A DNA stretch of 64,000 nucleotides, taken from contig NZ_JBGKAD010000001.1 of the NCBI RefSeq assembly GCF_041361345.1, forward strand, positions 310,001 to 374,000, written 5' to 3'. Of the stretch, positions 35,436-43,573 are shown piece by piece. This DNA is from Halobaculum sp. MBLA0147 (lineage in GTDB: Archaea; Halobacteriota; Halobacteria; Halobacteriales; Haloferacaceae). The stretch's first letter is position 1, and each line of letters begins with the position of its first letter. The translations under genes were made by a program, and so were the position numbers. The notes below the pieces were generated by a model. The model was not told the origin of the DNA. It was given only the letters and a program-made list of their open reading frames with translations, and did no database searches.

Positions 35436-35828
35436 GTGACTACGGTCCCGCCGGACGTGCACGACGTGCTCGCGCAGTTGCACCGTGCCGCCATCCGGCA
35501 CGGGGAGACGGACGACGCGGAGACGTTCACGGCGGCCGTCGAGACCGCAGAGACGGTCGTGGAGAACAAACTCCCCGAGGGACGAGTCCGCGAGACGCTC
35601 CGACACGGCTACGACCGGGCGTCGGCGACCGTCGAGACCCAGCCCACCGTCGCGGTCGAGTACGTCCGATCGGCAGACCGGCTGCTCGCCAGCGAGACGG
35701 ACCGCGACCCGACGCTCGGCGGCACCGGCGACGACCCGGCGCTCCCCGACGCCGTCCCGACCGACTCGACGGACCCGGACGACGAGTCGGGCGAGCGGAG
35801 TCGAGAGAGCGACGACGGGAGCGAGTGA
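35436..35828 (+). CDS. Haloarchaeal hypothetical protein
   Basis: A 130-residue acidic protein: an N-terminal helical region (VHDVLAQLHRAAIRHGETDD, then ETAETVVENKLPEGRV) and a disordered Asp/Ser/Glu tail. I do not recognise a family. The GTG at 35436 (VTTVPPDVHDVL) was chosen because the longer frame upstream is Arg-rich and not protein-like. Alone on the strand. Confidence 0.6.
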   Translation: MTTVPPDVHDVLAQLHRAAIRHGETDDAETFTAAVETAETVVENKLPEGRVRETLRHGYDRASATVETQPTVAVEYVRSADRLLASETDRDPTLGGTGDDPALPDAVPTDSTDPDDESGERSRESDDGSE

Positions 35829-35944
35829 GGTACCGAGAGCGGGCGAGAGACGTTCCGTGACGGACGAGTCCGAGTACGCGGTGGATCGTTCACTCGGTTT
35901 CCACTCAGAGTAGTTTCAAGTGTGTCGAGGCGTTCGTGTGTCGT

Positions 35945-36208
35945 ATGGAACCCGAGGAGGCTGTCCAGCAGATCGAGTACGTGATCGACGCCAGCAGCGC
36001 AGCCGGTGGGCGACGCTGTGCCGCCGGCTACCGCCCGGTGTTCGACCGTGTCGCCGACCACTCGGAGGCGACGGTCACGGAGCTCGCCACGGAGTTGGGT
36101 GCCGAGATCCGTGCCGGCGAGCGCCCCGACCCTGCGGCCGCCGAGCGCGTCGCCGACCGTGTCGTGGGCGTCGCCGCCGACGGCGGACACGTCGACGACG
36201 ACGACTGA
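35945..36208 (+). CDS. Small haloarchaeal hypothetical protein
   Basis: An 87-residue acidic, Ala-rich protein (MEPEEAVQQIEYVIDASSAA, then GYRPVFDRVADHSEATVTEL), probably all-helical. No family recognised. TTTCAAG at 35914-35920 lies 25-31 bases before the ATG at 35945, a good leaderless promoter. Confidence 0.6.
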   Translation: MEPEEAVQQIEYVIDASSAAGGRRCAAGYRPVFDRVADHSEATVTELATELGAEIRAGERPDPAAAERVADRVVGVAADGGHVDDDD

Positions 36209-36443
36209 GACCACTACCCGACGCCCACGCGCGTCTGCTCCGGTGTTCGAACGACGATTCTCCCGAGGCGTTCGGTCGACAGTCTCGACTCTCCCGACTC
36301 ACTCCTGGATCACCGTCGTCCCAGACTCGTCACTGTCGAAGGAGCGTCGGTAGGAGTTGCGAGGGAAGATCGCCCCGAAGGACGGTCTTCCTGCACTGCG
36401 GGGCTTGGTGACCCCGTGTTGCGAGGGCCGTAGTGGCCACCAG

Positions 36444-36527
36444 TGCGAGGGATGCGATTTGAACGCATGGACCCCTACGGGAGCGGATCTTGAGTCCGCC
36501 GCCGTTTCCAGGCTTGGCTACCCTCGC
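36444..36527 (-). tRNA. tRNA-Leu (CAA)
   Basis: The minus strand gives an 84-base class II tRNA. The acceptor pairs GCGAGGG with CCCTCGC and has discriminator A. The anticodon loop ACTCAAGAT carries CAA, followed by a long variable arm (CTCCCGTAGGGGTC) and the T-arm TGCGT TCAAATC GCA. GTTTTAATCG about 30 bases upstream (36552-36562) is a likely TATA box. No CCA or intron. It lies 730 bases before leuS. Confidence 0.95.
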
Positions 36528-36687
36528 ACGCACCCACACCTCTGGCGAGGGACGATTAAAACGTTCCGAACTACCAGCAGCCGGCGGCCGGTCGCGCGGC
36601 CGTGGTGATCGAGACGACTCCCGCCGAGTGACCTGTGGTGTACGACCCGCACCGAAGAGTTACGACGGCTGCCCACGCACTACCGGT

Positions 36688-37185
36688 GTGGACGAGCACA
36701 CGCGCACGAACGAGGTGGCACCGCCGGCCGCCGGGAGTCCGACCGGCTACAGCCCCACCCGTGCCGACTCCAACGGCTGGGAACACGGCACGCTGCGGCG
36801 CGCGACGGTCCACGGCGTCCGGCTGTACAACGCCGGCGAGTACCACGAGTCACACGACTGTTTCGAGGACGAGTGGTACAACTACGGCCGTGGCTCCGCG
36901 GAGTCGCAGTTCCTCCACGGGATGGTGCAGGTCGCCGCCGGCGCGTACAAACACGTGGACTTCGAGGACGACGCCGGGATGCGGTCGCTGTTCGAGACCG
37001 CCCTCGACTACCTGACCGGGCTCGCGGACGACTACTACGGTGTCGACGTGGCCGACGTGCGCGAGACGCTGCGGGCGGCGCTGTCGGACCCCGCCGCGCT
37101 CGACGGCTGGCAGGTCACCCTCGACGGCGAGACCCCCGTCGCCGACGAAGTCGACGTGGCCTACGCCGAGTCGCTGGAGCACTGA
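36688..37185 (+). CDS. DUF309 family protein
   Basis: A 165-residue helical protein. The DUF309 core is [20 protein letters not shown], then [20 protein letters not shown] and [13 protein letters not shown], with the conserved His/Glu pattern of E-x-H-E-x-x-E type. Function is unknown; the fold is a small helical bundle. The GTG at 36688 follows AGTTACG 24-30 bases upstream. A strong hairpin follows its stop. Confidence 0.82.
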   Translation: MDEHTRTNEVAPPAAGSPTGYSPTRADSNGWEHGTLRRATVHGVRLYNAGEYHESHDCFEDEWYNYGRGSAESQFLHGMVQVAAGAYKHVDFEDDAGMRSLFETALDYLTGLADDYYGVDVADVRETLRAALSDPAALDGWQVTLDGETPVADEVDVAYAESLEH

Positions 37186-37195
37186 GCGACTGCCG

Positions 37196-37223
37196 CTATC
37201 TCCCACTGCGTGGTGGGGGATAG
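37196..37223 (+). terminator. 11-bp hairpin followed by T5, between DUF309 and leuS
   Basis: CTATCTCCCAC (37196-37206) pairs with GTGGGGGATAG (37213-37223) around a 6-base loop, with one G-U pair. Eight bases later there is TTTTT at 37231-37235. It would end the DUF309 transcript, but the T run also overlaps the TATA-like region of leuS. Confidence 0.6.
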
Positions 37224-37228
37224 ACACG

Positions 37229-37236
37229 CCTTTTTG
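37229..37236 (+). promoter_or_regulatory. TATA-like box for leuS
   Basis: CCTTTTTG is 23-30 bases before the leuS ATG at 37259, directly after the hairpin. Confidence 0.5.
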
Positions 37237-37258
37237 TACGGGGGGCGAGGTGTCGCCC

Positions 37259-40200
37259 ATGAGCGAGTACGACCCACAGGAGATCGAGTCTCGCTGGCGC
37301 GACCGGTGGGCCGAGGACGGCACCTACGAGCCGGCCCCCGACCCGGACGGCGACGCCGACGCGACGTTCGTCACGGTCCCGTACCCGTACCCCAGCGGCG
37401 GGATGCACCTGGGCCACTGTCGGACCTACACCGTCCCCGACGTGTACGCACGGTACCGACGCCAGCAGGGGGACAACGTGTTGTACCCGATGGCGTGGCA
37501 CGTCACCGGGACCCCGATCATCGGTGCGGTAGAGCGCCTGAAGAAGCGCGAGCCGGAGCAGATGTCCGTCCTGCAGGATACCTACGGCGTCTCCGACGAC
37601 GCGCTGGCGGACATGGAGACCCCGATGGGGTTCGCGACGCACTTCGTCGAGGAACACTACAAGACCGGGATGGACGAACTGGGGCTGTCCGTCGACTGGC
37701 GCCGGGAGTTCACGACGGAGGACGACCGCTACAGCAAGTTCGTCACCTGGCAGTACGAGACGCTGAAGGACCGCGGCCTGCTGGAGAAGGGGCTGCACCC
37801 GGTGAAGTACTGTACCAACGAGGAACAGCCCGTCACCACCCACGACCTGCTGGAGGGGGAGGAGGCGGAGTTCCAAGAGTACACGCTGGTGCGGTTCCGC
37901 GCGACCGTCGCGGGAGAGGACTCTGACGCCGATGCAGAAGCCGAGGAGGTGATCGCCCCGATGGCGACGCTGCGACCGGAGACGGTCCGCGGCGTGACGA
38001 ACGCATACGTCGACCCGCAGGCGACGTACGTGGTCGCGACGGTCGACGGAGAGTCCTGGCTGATCTCGGCGAGCGCCGCCGAGAAGTTCCGCCTGCAGGA
38101 GCGGAACGTGACCGTCCGCCGCGAGGTGGCCGGCGAGACGCTCGTCGGGACGGACGTGACGAACCCCGTGACCGGGGAGGCGGTGCCGATCCTGCCTGCG
38201 GACTTCGTCGACGCCGACAACGCCACCGGGGTCGTGATGAGCGTCCCGGCACACTCGCCGGACGACTACGTGGCGCTGCGCGAGGCGAAAGCCGACGCCG
38301 AGTCGAATCCCGAGCGGTTCGCCGACTACGGTCTCGCCCCCGAGCGCGTGTCCGCCATCGAGCCGGTACCGATCCTGGACGTGGAGGGGTACGGTGACGT
38401 GCCCGCCCGCGACGCCGTCGAGTCCGCCGGCATCGAGTCCAGCGACGACCCCTCGTTGGAGCAGGTGACCAACGACCTGTACAACGCCGAGTTCCACCAG
38501 GGGCGTCTCCACGAGACGTACGGCGAGTTCGCGAACGGCCTGATCGAGGAGGTCCGCGACGAGTTCAAGGCGCAGGGCGTCGCCGCGGGTCACTTCGACA
38601 CGATGCAGGAGTTCTCCGAGGAGGTCGTCTGTCGGTGTGGCGGCGACGTGGAGGTGGCGAAACAGGACACCTGGTTCCTGCGGTACAACGACGACGACTG
38701 GAAGGCGGCGACGAAGCGCGTGATCGAGGGGTTGGACGCCATCCCGGAGAACACACGGAGCCAGTACACGGACACGGTCGACTGGCTCAACGAGTGGCCG
38801 TGTATCCGCAACTACGGGTTGGGGACGCGACTGCCGTGGGACCCCGAGTTCGTGATCGAGCCGCTGTCGGACTCGACCATCTACATGGCCTACTACACGG
38901 TGGCCCACCGCGTCCAGCGCGTCCCGACAGACGCCCTGGACCGGGAGTTCTTCGACGCCCTGTTCTACGGCGCCGAGGCGGTCGACGACCTGCCCGAGGC
39001 GGTCGACGCCGCCGACCCGAGCGACGCCTTGGTCGGGCGCGCGACCGACGCCGGCTCGGAGATCGACCGGCGGACGAGCGACGAGATCGCCGACGCAGAT
39101 GCAGAAGCGGACACGGAGGCGGCCGAGTACACCCGCGCCGAGAAGCTGGAGACGGCATTCGCGTTGCGCGCTGAGTGGCAGTACTGGTACCCCGTCGACT
39201 ACCGGTTCTCCGCGAACGACCTGATCGAGAACCACCTGACCTTCTACCAGTACCACCACGCGGAGCTGTTCGACGAACCCGAGTGGCCCCAGGGGATCGT
39301 CGTCATGGGGATGGGCCTGCTGGAGGGCGAGAAGATGTCCTCCTCGAAGGGGAACGTCGTCCTGCCGGGCGAGGCGGTCTCGGAGTACGGGGCCGACACG
39401 GTCCGGTTCTTCCTGTTGAACGCCGCCGAGCCGTGGGAGGACTACGACTGGCGGTCCGACGCCGTCGTGTCGGTCAACGACCAGCTGACGCGCTTCTACG
39501 AACGCGCCAGCGAGACGATCGCCGCCGCGGAGGCGGACGGCCTGCTGGACGGAGCCGTCGCAGACGGCGGGGCGCTCCCGGAGAGTCCGACCGCGCGGCT
39601 GGCGGACGCCGACTTGGAACCGATCGACGAGTGGCTGGTGTCGACGCTGCAGGACACCGTCGAGACGGCGACGCAGGCGCTGGAGCGTGCCGAGACGCGG
39701 ACCGCCTCGCAGGCCGTCTTCTACGACTTCGACGCCGACCTGCGGTGGTACCGGCGGCGGACGGACACGGACCGCGAGGGCGCTCGCCGCACCCTGTTGC
39801 GTGTGCTGGAGACGCGCCTGCGACTGCTGGCGCCGTTCGTCCCGTTCCTGACCAACGAACTCCACGAGGAGTTGACCGGTGTCCCCGCCGAGGCGGCGGC
39901 CTGGCCCGAGCCGGTCGACGAGTTGCGGGCGCCCGACGCCGAGTTGCGCGAGGAGCGCGTCGAGGCGCTGACGGAGGACGTGCGCGACATCGTCGAGGTG
40001 ACGGACCGGGATCCGGAGACGGTCCGGGTGTACGTCGCCGCCGACTGGAAGCGAGACGTGTTCGACGCCGTCCGCGAGGCGGGTGCCGACGTGGGTGCGG
40101 CGATGTCGGAGGCGATGTCCGACCCCGACCTGCGCGAGCGCGGTGACGCGGTCAACGACCTCGTGCAGGACCTCGTCGAGTTCGCCCGCGGCGCCGACGA

Positions 40201-40384
40201 CGAGCGGCTGGCGGCGCTGGCCGACCTGGACGAGCGGGCCGCCTACGAGGCGGCCGCCGACTTCGTCGCCCGAGAGTTCGACGCGACCGTCGAGGTGTAC
40301 GCCGAGGACGACGCCGACCTCGTCGACCCCGACGGCAAGGCGTCACAGGCGGTGCCGTTCCGACCGGCGATCCACATCGAGTGA
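37259..40384 (+). CDS. leuS: Leucyl-tRNA synthetase
   Basis: A 1041-residue class I synthetase that charges tRNA-Leu. The HIGH signature is HLGH at 50-53 (YPYPSGGMHLGHCRTYTVPD) and the KMSKS signature is KMSSSKGN near 692-699. The CP1 editing domain is present (LRPETVRGVTNAYVDP). It is longer than many archaeal LeuRS because of acidic inserts near 220 (DSDADAEAEE) and around 575-625 (IADADAEADTEAAEY), the usual haloadaptation style. ATG at 37259. tRNA-Leu(CAA) lies just upstream. Confidence 0.96.
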   Translation: MSEYDPQEIESRWRDRWAEDGTYEPAPDPDGDADATFVTVPYPYPSGGMHLGHCRTYTVPDVYARYRRQQGDNVLYPMAWHVTGTPIIGAVERLKKREPEQMSVLQDTYGVSDDALADMETPMGFATHFVEEHYKTGMDELGLSVDWRREFTTEDDRYSKFVTWQYETLKDRGLLEKGLHPVKYCTNEEQPVTTHDLLEGEEAEFQEYTLVRFRATVAGEDSDADAEAEEVIAPMATLRPETVRGVTNAYVDPQATYVVATVDGESWLISASAAEKFRLQERNVTVRREVAGETLVGTDVTNPVTGEAVPILPADFVDADNATGVVMSVPAHSPDDYVALREAKADAESNPERFADYGLAPERVSAIEPVPILDVEGYGDVPARDAVESAGIESSDDPSLEQVTNDLYNAEFHQGRLHETYGEFANGLIEEVRDEFKAQGVAAGHFDTMQEFSEEVVCRCGGDVEVAKQDTWFLRYNDDDWKAATKRVIEGLDAIPENTRSQYTDTVDWLNEWPCIRNYGLGTRLPWDPEFVIEPLSDSTIYMAYYTVAHRVQRVPTDALDREFFDALFYGAEAVDDLPEAVDAADPSDALVGRATDAGSEIDRRTSDEIADADAEADTEAAEYTRAEKLETAFALRAEWQYWYPVDYRFSANDLIENHLTFYQYHHAELFDEPEWPQGIVVMGMGLLEGEKMSSSKGNVVLPGEAVSEYGADTVRFFLLNAAEPWEDYDWRSDAVVSVNDQLTRFYERASETIAAAEADGLLDGAVADGGALPESPTARLADADLEPIDEWLVSTLQDTVETATQALERAETRTASQAVFYDFDADLRWYRRRTDTDREGARRTLLRVLETRLRLLAPFVPFLTNELHEELTGVPAEAAAWPEPVDELRAPDAELREERVEALTEDVRDIVEVTDRDPETVRVYVAADWKRDVFDAVREAGADVGAAMSEAMSDPDLRERGDAVNDLVQDLVEFARGADDERLAALADLDERAAYEAAADFVAREFDATVEVYAEDDADLVDPDGKASQAVPFRPAIHIE

Positions 40385-40444
40385 GCGTCGGTCGACAGCC
40401 GGCACGACGGCGCGTTTCAACTGTGCCCCGCGCGTAGTGAGGGT

Positions 40445-40669
40445 ATGAGCCACGCAGACGACACGCCGGTGCCCGAACCCCTCAAGCGGGTGGTCCGGAG
40501 TGTGACGCCGCCGCAGGTGAGCCGCGGGAACAGCCAGATGGACACGATCGGGTGGGGGTACTTGGCCATCCTCGCGGTGATGTTGATCCCGTTCCTCCCG
40601 TTCCTCGTGCTCGCGTGGCTCGCGAGCAAACTGTTCGCCGCGCTGGACCCGCGCGAGGGCGACGACTGA
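40445..40669 (+). CDS. Small single-helix membrane protein
   Basis: A 74-residue protein: a polar N-terminus ending in MDTIGWGYLAILAVML, then one long membrane helix (IPFLPFLVLAWLASKLFAAL) and an acidic end. A recurrent small haloarchaeal membrane protein type of unknown function. TTTCAAC at 40415-40421 is 24-30 bases before the ATG at 40445. Confidence 0.7.
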   Translation: MSHADDTPVPEPLKRVVRSVTPPQVSRGNSQMDTIGWGYLAILAVMLIPFLPFLVLAWLASKLFAALDPREGDD

Positions 40670-40722
40670 ACTGCTGGGCGGGAACTTCGTCGGCTACCGG
40701 TTCGTGTCGCGGGGGTGGTGGT

Positions 40723-41286
40723 TCAGAAGTGTGTGTCTGGTGTAGTCCGGTAGCACGTCTCCAGTGCCGTGTCGAGGTCGTCGAGCGACTGCTGGAACTC
40801 GTCGAACAGAGAGCGCCCGAACTCGAGTCCCATCGCCTCCACCTCCTCGACGTACTCGTGTGCTGCATCGCGTACCGCACGACAGAACTGGCACCGACGG
40901 ACGACGTAGCCACGAGCGGACGCTGGGACGACCGCCGGCATGTCTGCACCAGTCGCCACCCTGTAGGAGACCACCAGTTCCTCCCGTGAGATGGGCTCCA
41001 CGACGACCGTACCGAGACCCGGAGACAGGTTCACGTCTACCGTTTCGCCAACGTCGACCGCTCCCTCCGCGAGACGTGTCGCCCTGTCAATCAAGCCAGA
41101 GACGTGTATCGTGAGTAGCTCCCCGACGTACTCCGGTTGCCACGGGCAGTTGCTCTCGTAGTTCTCCTCGTCGCGCAGTCTGTTCACCCGCGTTCCGCCT
41201 GCGTCTATCCGAATCCCTCCACGGATGTCGTGGTAGTCGATCACCTCGTCGGCAATCTCGAACTGTATCGACACGGGTTCACTCAT
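40723..41286 (-). CDS. Paralog of the adjacent putative immunity protein
   Basis: A 187-residue protein paralogous over its whole length to the gene at 41332-41892: IRGGIRIDAGGTRVNRLRDE, then PEYVGELL, RGYVVRRCQFCRAVRDAAHE and LDTALETC. The CQFC pair at 132-135 may bind zinc. It has no membrane segment or catalytic motif and I recognise no family. It follows its paralog by 45 bases and is the last gene of the toxin cluster, so a second immunity gene is the natural reading, by context only. Confidence 0.6.
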   Translation of the reverse strand: MSEPVSIQFEIADEVIDYHDIRGGIRIDAGGTRVNRLRDEENYESNCPWQPEYVGELLTIHVSGLIDRATRLAEGAVDVGETVDVNLSPGLGTVVVEPISREELVVSYRVATGADMPAVVPASARGYVVRRCQFCRAVRDAAHEYVEEVEAMGLEFGRSLFDEFQQSLDDLDTALETCYRTTPDTHF

Positions 41287-41331
41287 ACTCTGTGACTGTG
41301 GTCGGTGGTGCGCTGTCAGAGGGTGCGGCGT

Positions 41332-41892
41332 TCAGAACCGAGTCTCCGGTGTCGTCTCACGACACGTCTCCAGTGCCGTGTCTAACTCGTCTAGTGCCGT
41401 CCGGTACTCCTCGAACGCAGAGCGACCGAACTCGATCCCCATCGCCTCCACCTCGTCGAGGTACTCGTGTGCTGTATCACGCACCGAACGGCAGAACTGG
41501 CACCGACGGACGACGTAGCCACGCCCACTCTCCGGTGTGACGGTCGGAATGTCGTCACCGGCTGGGATCCAGTACGAGACGACGAGATCCTGTGCGGAGA
41601 CGGGCTCGAAGGCGAACACACCCATTCCGGGAGACAAGTCCAGTTGCTCTCTCTCCCACACCTCACACTCACCACTCGCGAGACGAGTTGCGACCCGGAC
41701 CACCCCACCGATGTCTTTCCAGACCAGCTCCCCGACGTACTCGGGTTCCCACTCTCGGTTGCTCTCGTGAGCCGCCTCGTCACGGAGACGGTTCACTCGT
41801 TCACCATCGACGAGGATTCGAATGCCGCCACGGAGATCGAGGTAGCTGATAACCTCGTCGACGAGCTCGTACTGCACAGTTACTCCGTTCAT
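41332..41892 (-). CDS. Putative immunity protein of the eCIS-core toxin
   Basis: A 186-residue soluble protein (LRGGIRILVDGERVNRLRDE, then RGYVVRRCQFCRSVRDTAHE). Its ATG overlaps the stop of the DUF4157 protein by 4 bases (ATGA), so it is translated with it in a near 1:1 fashion. A small unrelated-looking protein directly after a toxin-like gene is the classic immunity position. Sequence alone does not show toxin binding. The CQFC pair and the acidic helical C-terminus are shared with the next paralog. Confidence 0.6.
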   Translation of the reverse strand: MNGVTVQYELVDEVISYLDLRGGIRILVDGERVNRLRDEAAHESNREWEPEYVGELVWKDIGGVVRVATRLASGECEVWEREQLDLSPGMGVFAFEPVSAQDLVVSYWIPAGDDIPTVTPESGRGYVVRRCQFCRSVRDTAHEYLDEVEAMGIEFGRSAFEEYRTALDELDTALETCRETTPETRF

Positions 41893-43331
41893 TCTGGCAC
41901 CTTCGGATACACTGTGCGAACGATACCAGTGTCTGTGTTCCGAACGAGCGCGATGGCGTCGAACGAGCAGGGATCGATCTCGGGACCTCGGTAGACTAGT
42001 TCTCCCGGATTGATACCTACGTCACCCTCCTCGACGATCACTCGAACCACGTTCAGAACCTCGTCCCGACCCCAATTGTGCGGGAACAACTCTTCATCGT
42101 CGTTCGACTCCACCCCGGGTTCGACGGGCCACTGTCCCTCCGAGTCGGGGTGGGCGTGCCTCGCCGCGACGTGCTTCAGGTCGGGCATCCCGTCCCCGTG
42201 CAACCCTATGCCTTCGGTCCACTTGTCGGTCTGGAGCAGGAAGTGTGGCTGACCACTCGGTCCACCGTACCCGACGAAGCAGATGTCACCACCGCCGATT
42301 CGCTCGTCGATCTTCTGCCTTCGCTCGAGTTCGTGGTTCAACCCGGCCAGTTGCCCCGTCAACTGTGAGAGCAACGCCTCCACACTCTCCACCTCGTCGA
42401 CGCGCTCGACGATTCGCTCGACACGAGCCTCGCGCTCCGCGTCGAGTTCGTCGCGGAGCGTCTCCGCGGACTTCCGTCGCTGGACGTGGATCGGTGCGCC
42501 GGAGAAGCGCCGCACTGCGACACTCTCCGTGTTCGACACGCGTTCCGCGAGCGTCTCGACGCGCTCCGTCCAGTCGCCGCCGCTGCCGAACCTCGTCTCG
42601 ATCTCGCCGTCTCGCGGGAGCACGGACACCGTCCCCGGCGTGTTCCCGTGGGCGTGTGCCAGTTGGTGTGCGAGGAGTCGTCGCCCCGCGGTCGACGACG
42701 GGTCGAACTCGCCGCGAGCGAAGCCGACGTGGCTGCCGACGACGAACGCTCTCGCGTCGAGGTCGGCCGCCGCCTCGGCGGCGGCCGCGTCCGCGTGGAT
42801 ACGGACGGCACCGAACCGCTCGACCACCTCGTCGGCTTCGTCACCGAACCCGCGACGGACCGTGTCACCGAGTGACCGTCCAGGTGACGGGACCACACAC
42901 TGCAACGACTCGGGGGCGCGTCGGTCCTCACTGCCCCCGCTCCGGACCCGCCGGAGTCGTTCGTCCGTGTTGTACCGACGGGACCGGTCGACGAACCGCT
43001 CGACGTCCCACGGAACCGGTGTTCCCTTCCGCTCGCGGAACCGCTCCATCCGAGAGGGTCTGCCCATCACGTCGAGTGGCATCCCTTCGTCGATCCACTC
43101 GCGCACCTGGTTGCCGTACCGGTCCTCGTACCGCAACAGCGTCCTGTACTCGTCTCTGTCGGCGATCTCGCGGCCGAAGTACGCCGCTGCCTCGGACAGC
43201 GACTCGTCGAGAGTCGGACGACCGAACGCTCGACCGGTGTCGTCGGTCGTCTGGCTCTCGTCGTGACTCGACGTGTCGCTGCGACTCGACCGCGAGCTGG
43301 TGCGACGCCGATCGCGCCTCTTCCCCCCCAT
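41889..43331 (-). CDS. DUF4157/eCIS-core protein with C-terminal RNase-toxin-like domain
   Basis: A 480-residue modular protein. Residues 1-30 are basic and Ser-rich. Residues 149-230 match the eCIS_core/DUF4157 domain: VRIHADAAAAEAAADLDARA, then FVVGSHVGFARGEFDPSSTA and GRRLLAHQLAHAHG. The usual HExxH is HQLAH (222-226), so the catalytic Glu is Gln and protease activity is unlikely. VQRR near 283-286 is also typical after this domain. Residues 286-345 form a predicted coiled coil. The last 105 residues (KHVAARHAHP, then LFPHNWGRDEVLNVV and TGIVRTVYPKVPE) resemble BECR-fold (EndoU/PBECR) RNase toxins. The RNase assignment is inference. Stop overlaps the next gene. Confidence 0.7.
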   Translation of the reverse strand: MGGKRRDRRRTSSRSSRSDTSSHDESQTTDDTGRAFGRPTLDESLSEAAAYFGREIADRDEYRTLLRYEDRYGNQVREWIDEGMPLDVMGRPSRMERFRERKGTPVPWDVERFVDRSRRYNTDERLRRVRSGGSEDRRAPESLQCVVPSPGRSLGDTVRRGFGDEADEVVERFGAVRIHADAAAAEAAADLDARAFVVGSHVGFARGEFDPSSTAGRRLLAHQLAHAHGNTPGTVSVLPRDGEIETRFGSGGDWTERVETLAERVSNTESVAVRRFSGAPIHVQRRKSAETLRDELDAEREARVERIVERVDEVESVEALLSQLTGQLAGLNHELERRQKIDERIGGGDICFVGYGGPSGQPHFLLQTDKWTEGIGLHGDGMPDLKHVAARHAHPDSEGQWPVEPGVESNDDEELFPHNWGRDEVLNVVRVIVEEGDVGINPGELVYRGPEIDPCSFDAIALVRNTDTGIVRTVYPKVPE

Positions 43332-43573
43332 GAGAACCTAATCTAGACTGTGCGCGAGTGATCGATAATGGTTCCGACAGAGTGTGACGACTGCACACGA
43401 CTCACGCGACACTCGAGAGGAGAGTGGAGTGTCCGCTCTCTCGTCTCGACCCCAGAGTCGAGAAGTCGAGCAGCGATAGGTTCCCGAAGACGGGTGTCTC
43501 TACCACCGGCGTCGACGAGTGCCGTCACCACCACCATCGCACCCACGACCCCGACCGCCGAGCCGCCGCGAAG

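Noticed and set aside
37196-37223. T-box or riboswitch before leuS
   Set aside because: Archaea are not known to use T-boxes, no specifier stem or antiterminator is visible, and a simple hairpin with a T run is enough to explain a terminator.
37196-39865. 889-codon minus-strand frame opposite leuS
   Set aside because: LeuRS is certain on the other strand, and this frame contains only shadow sequence.
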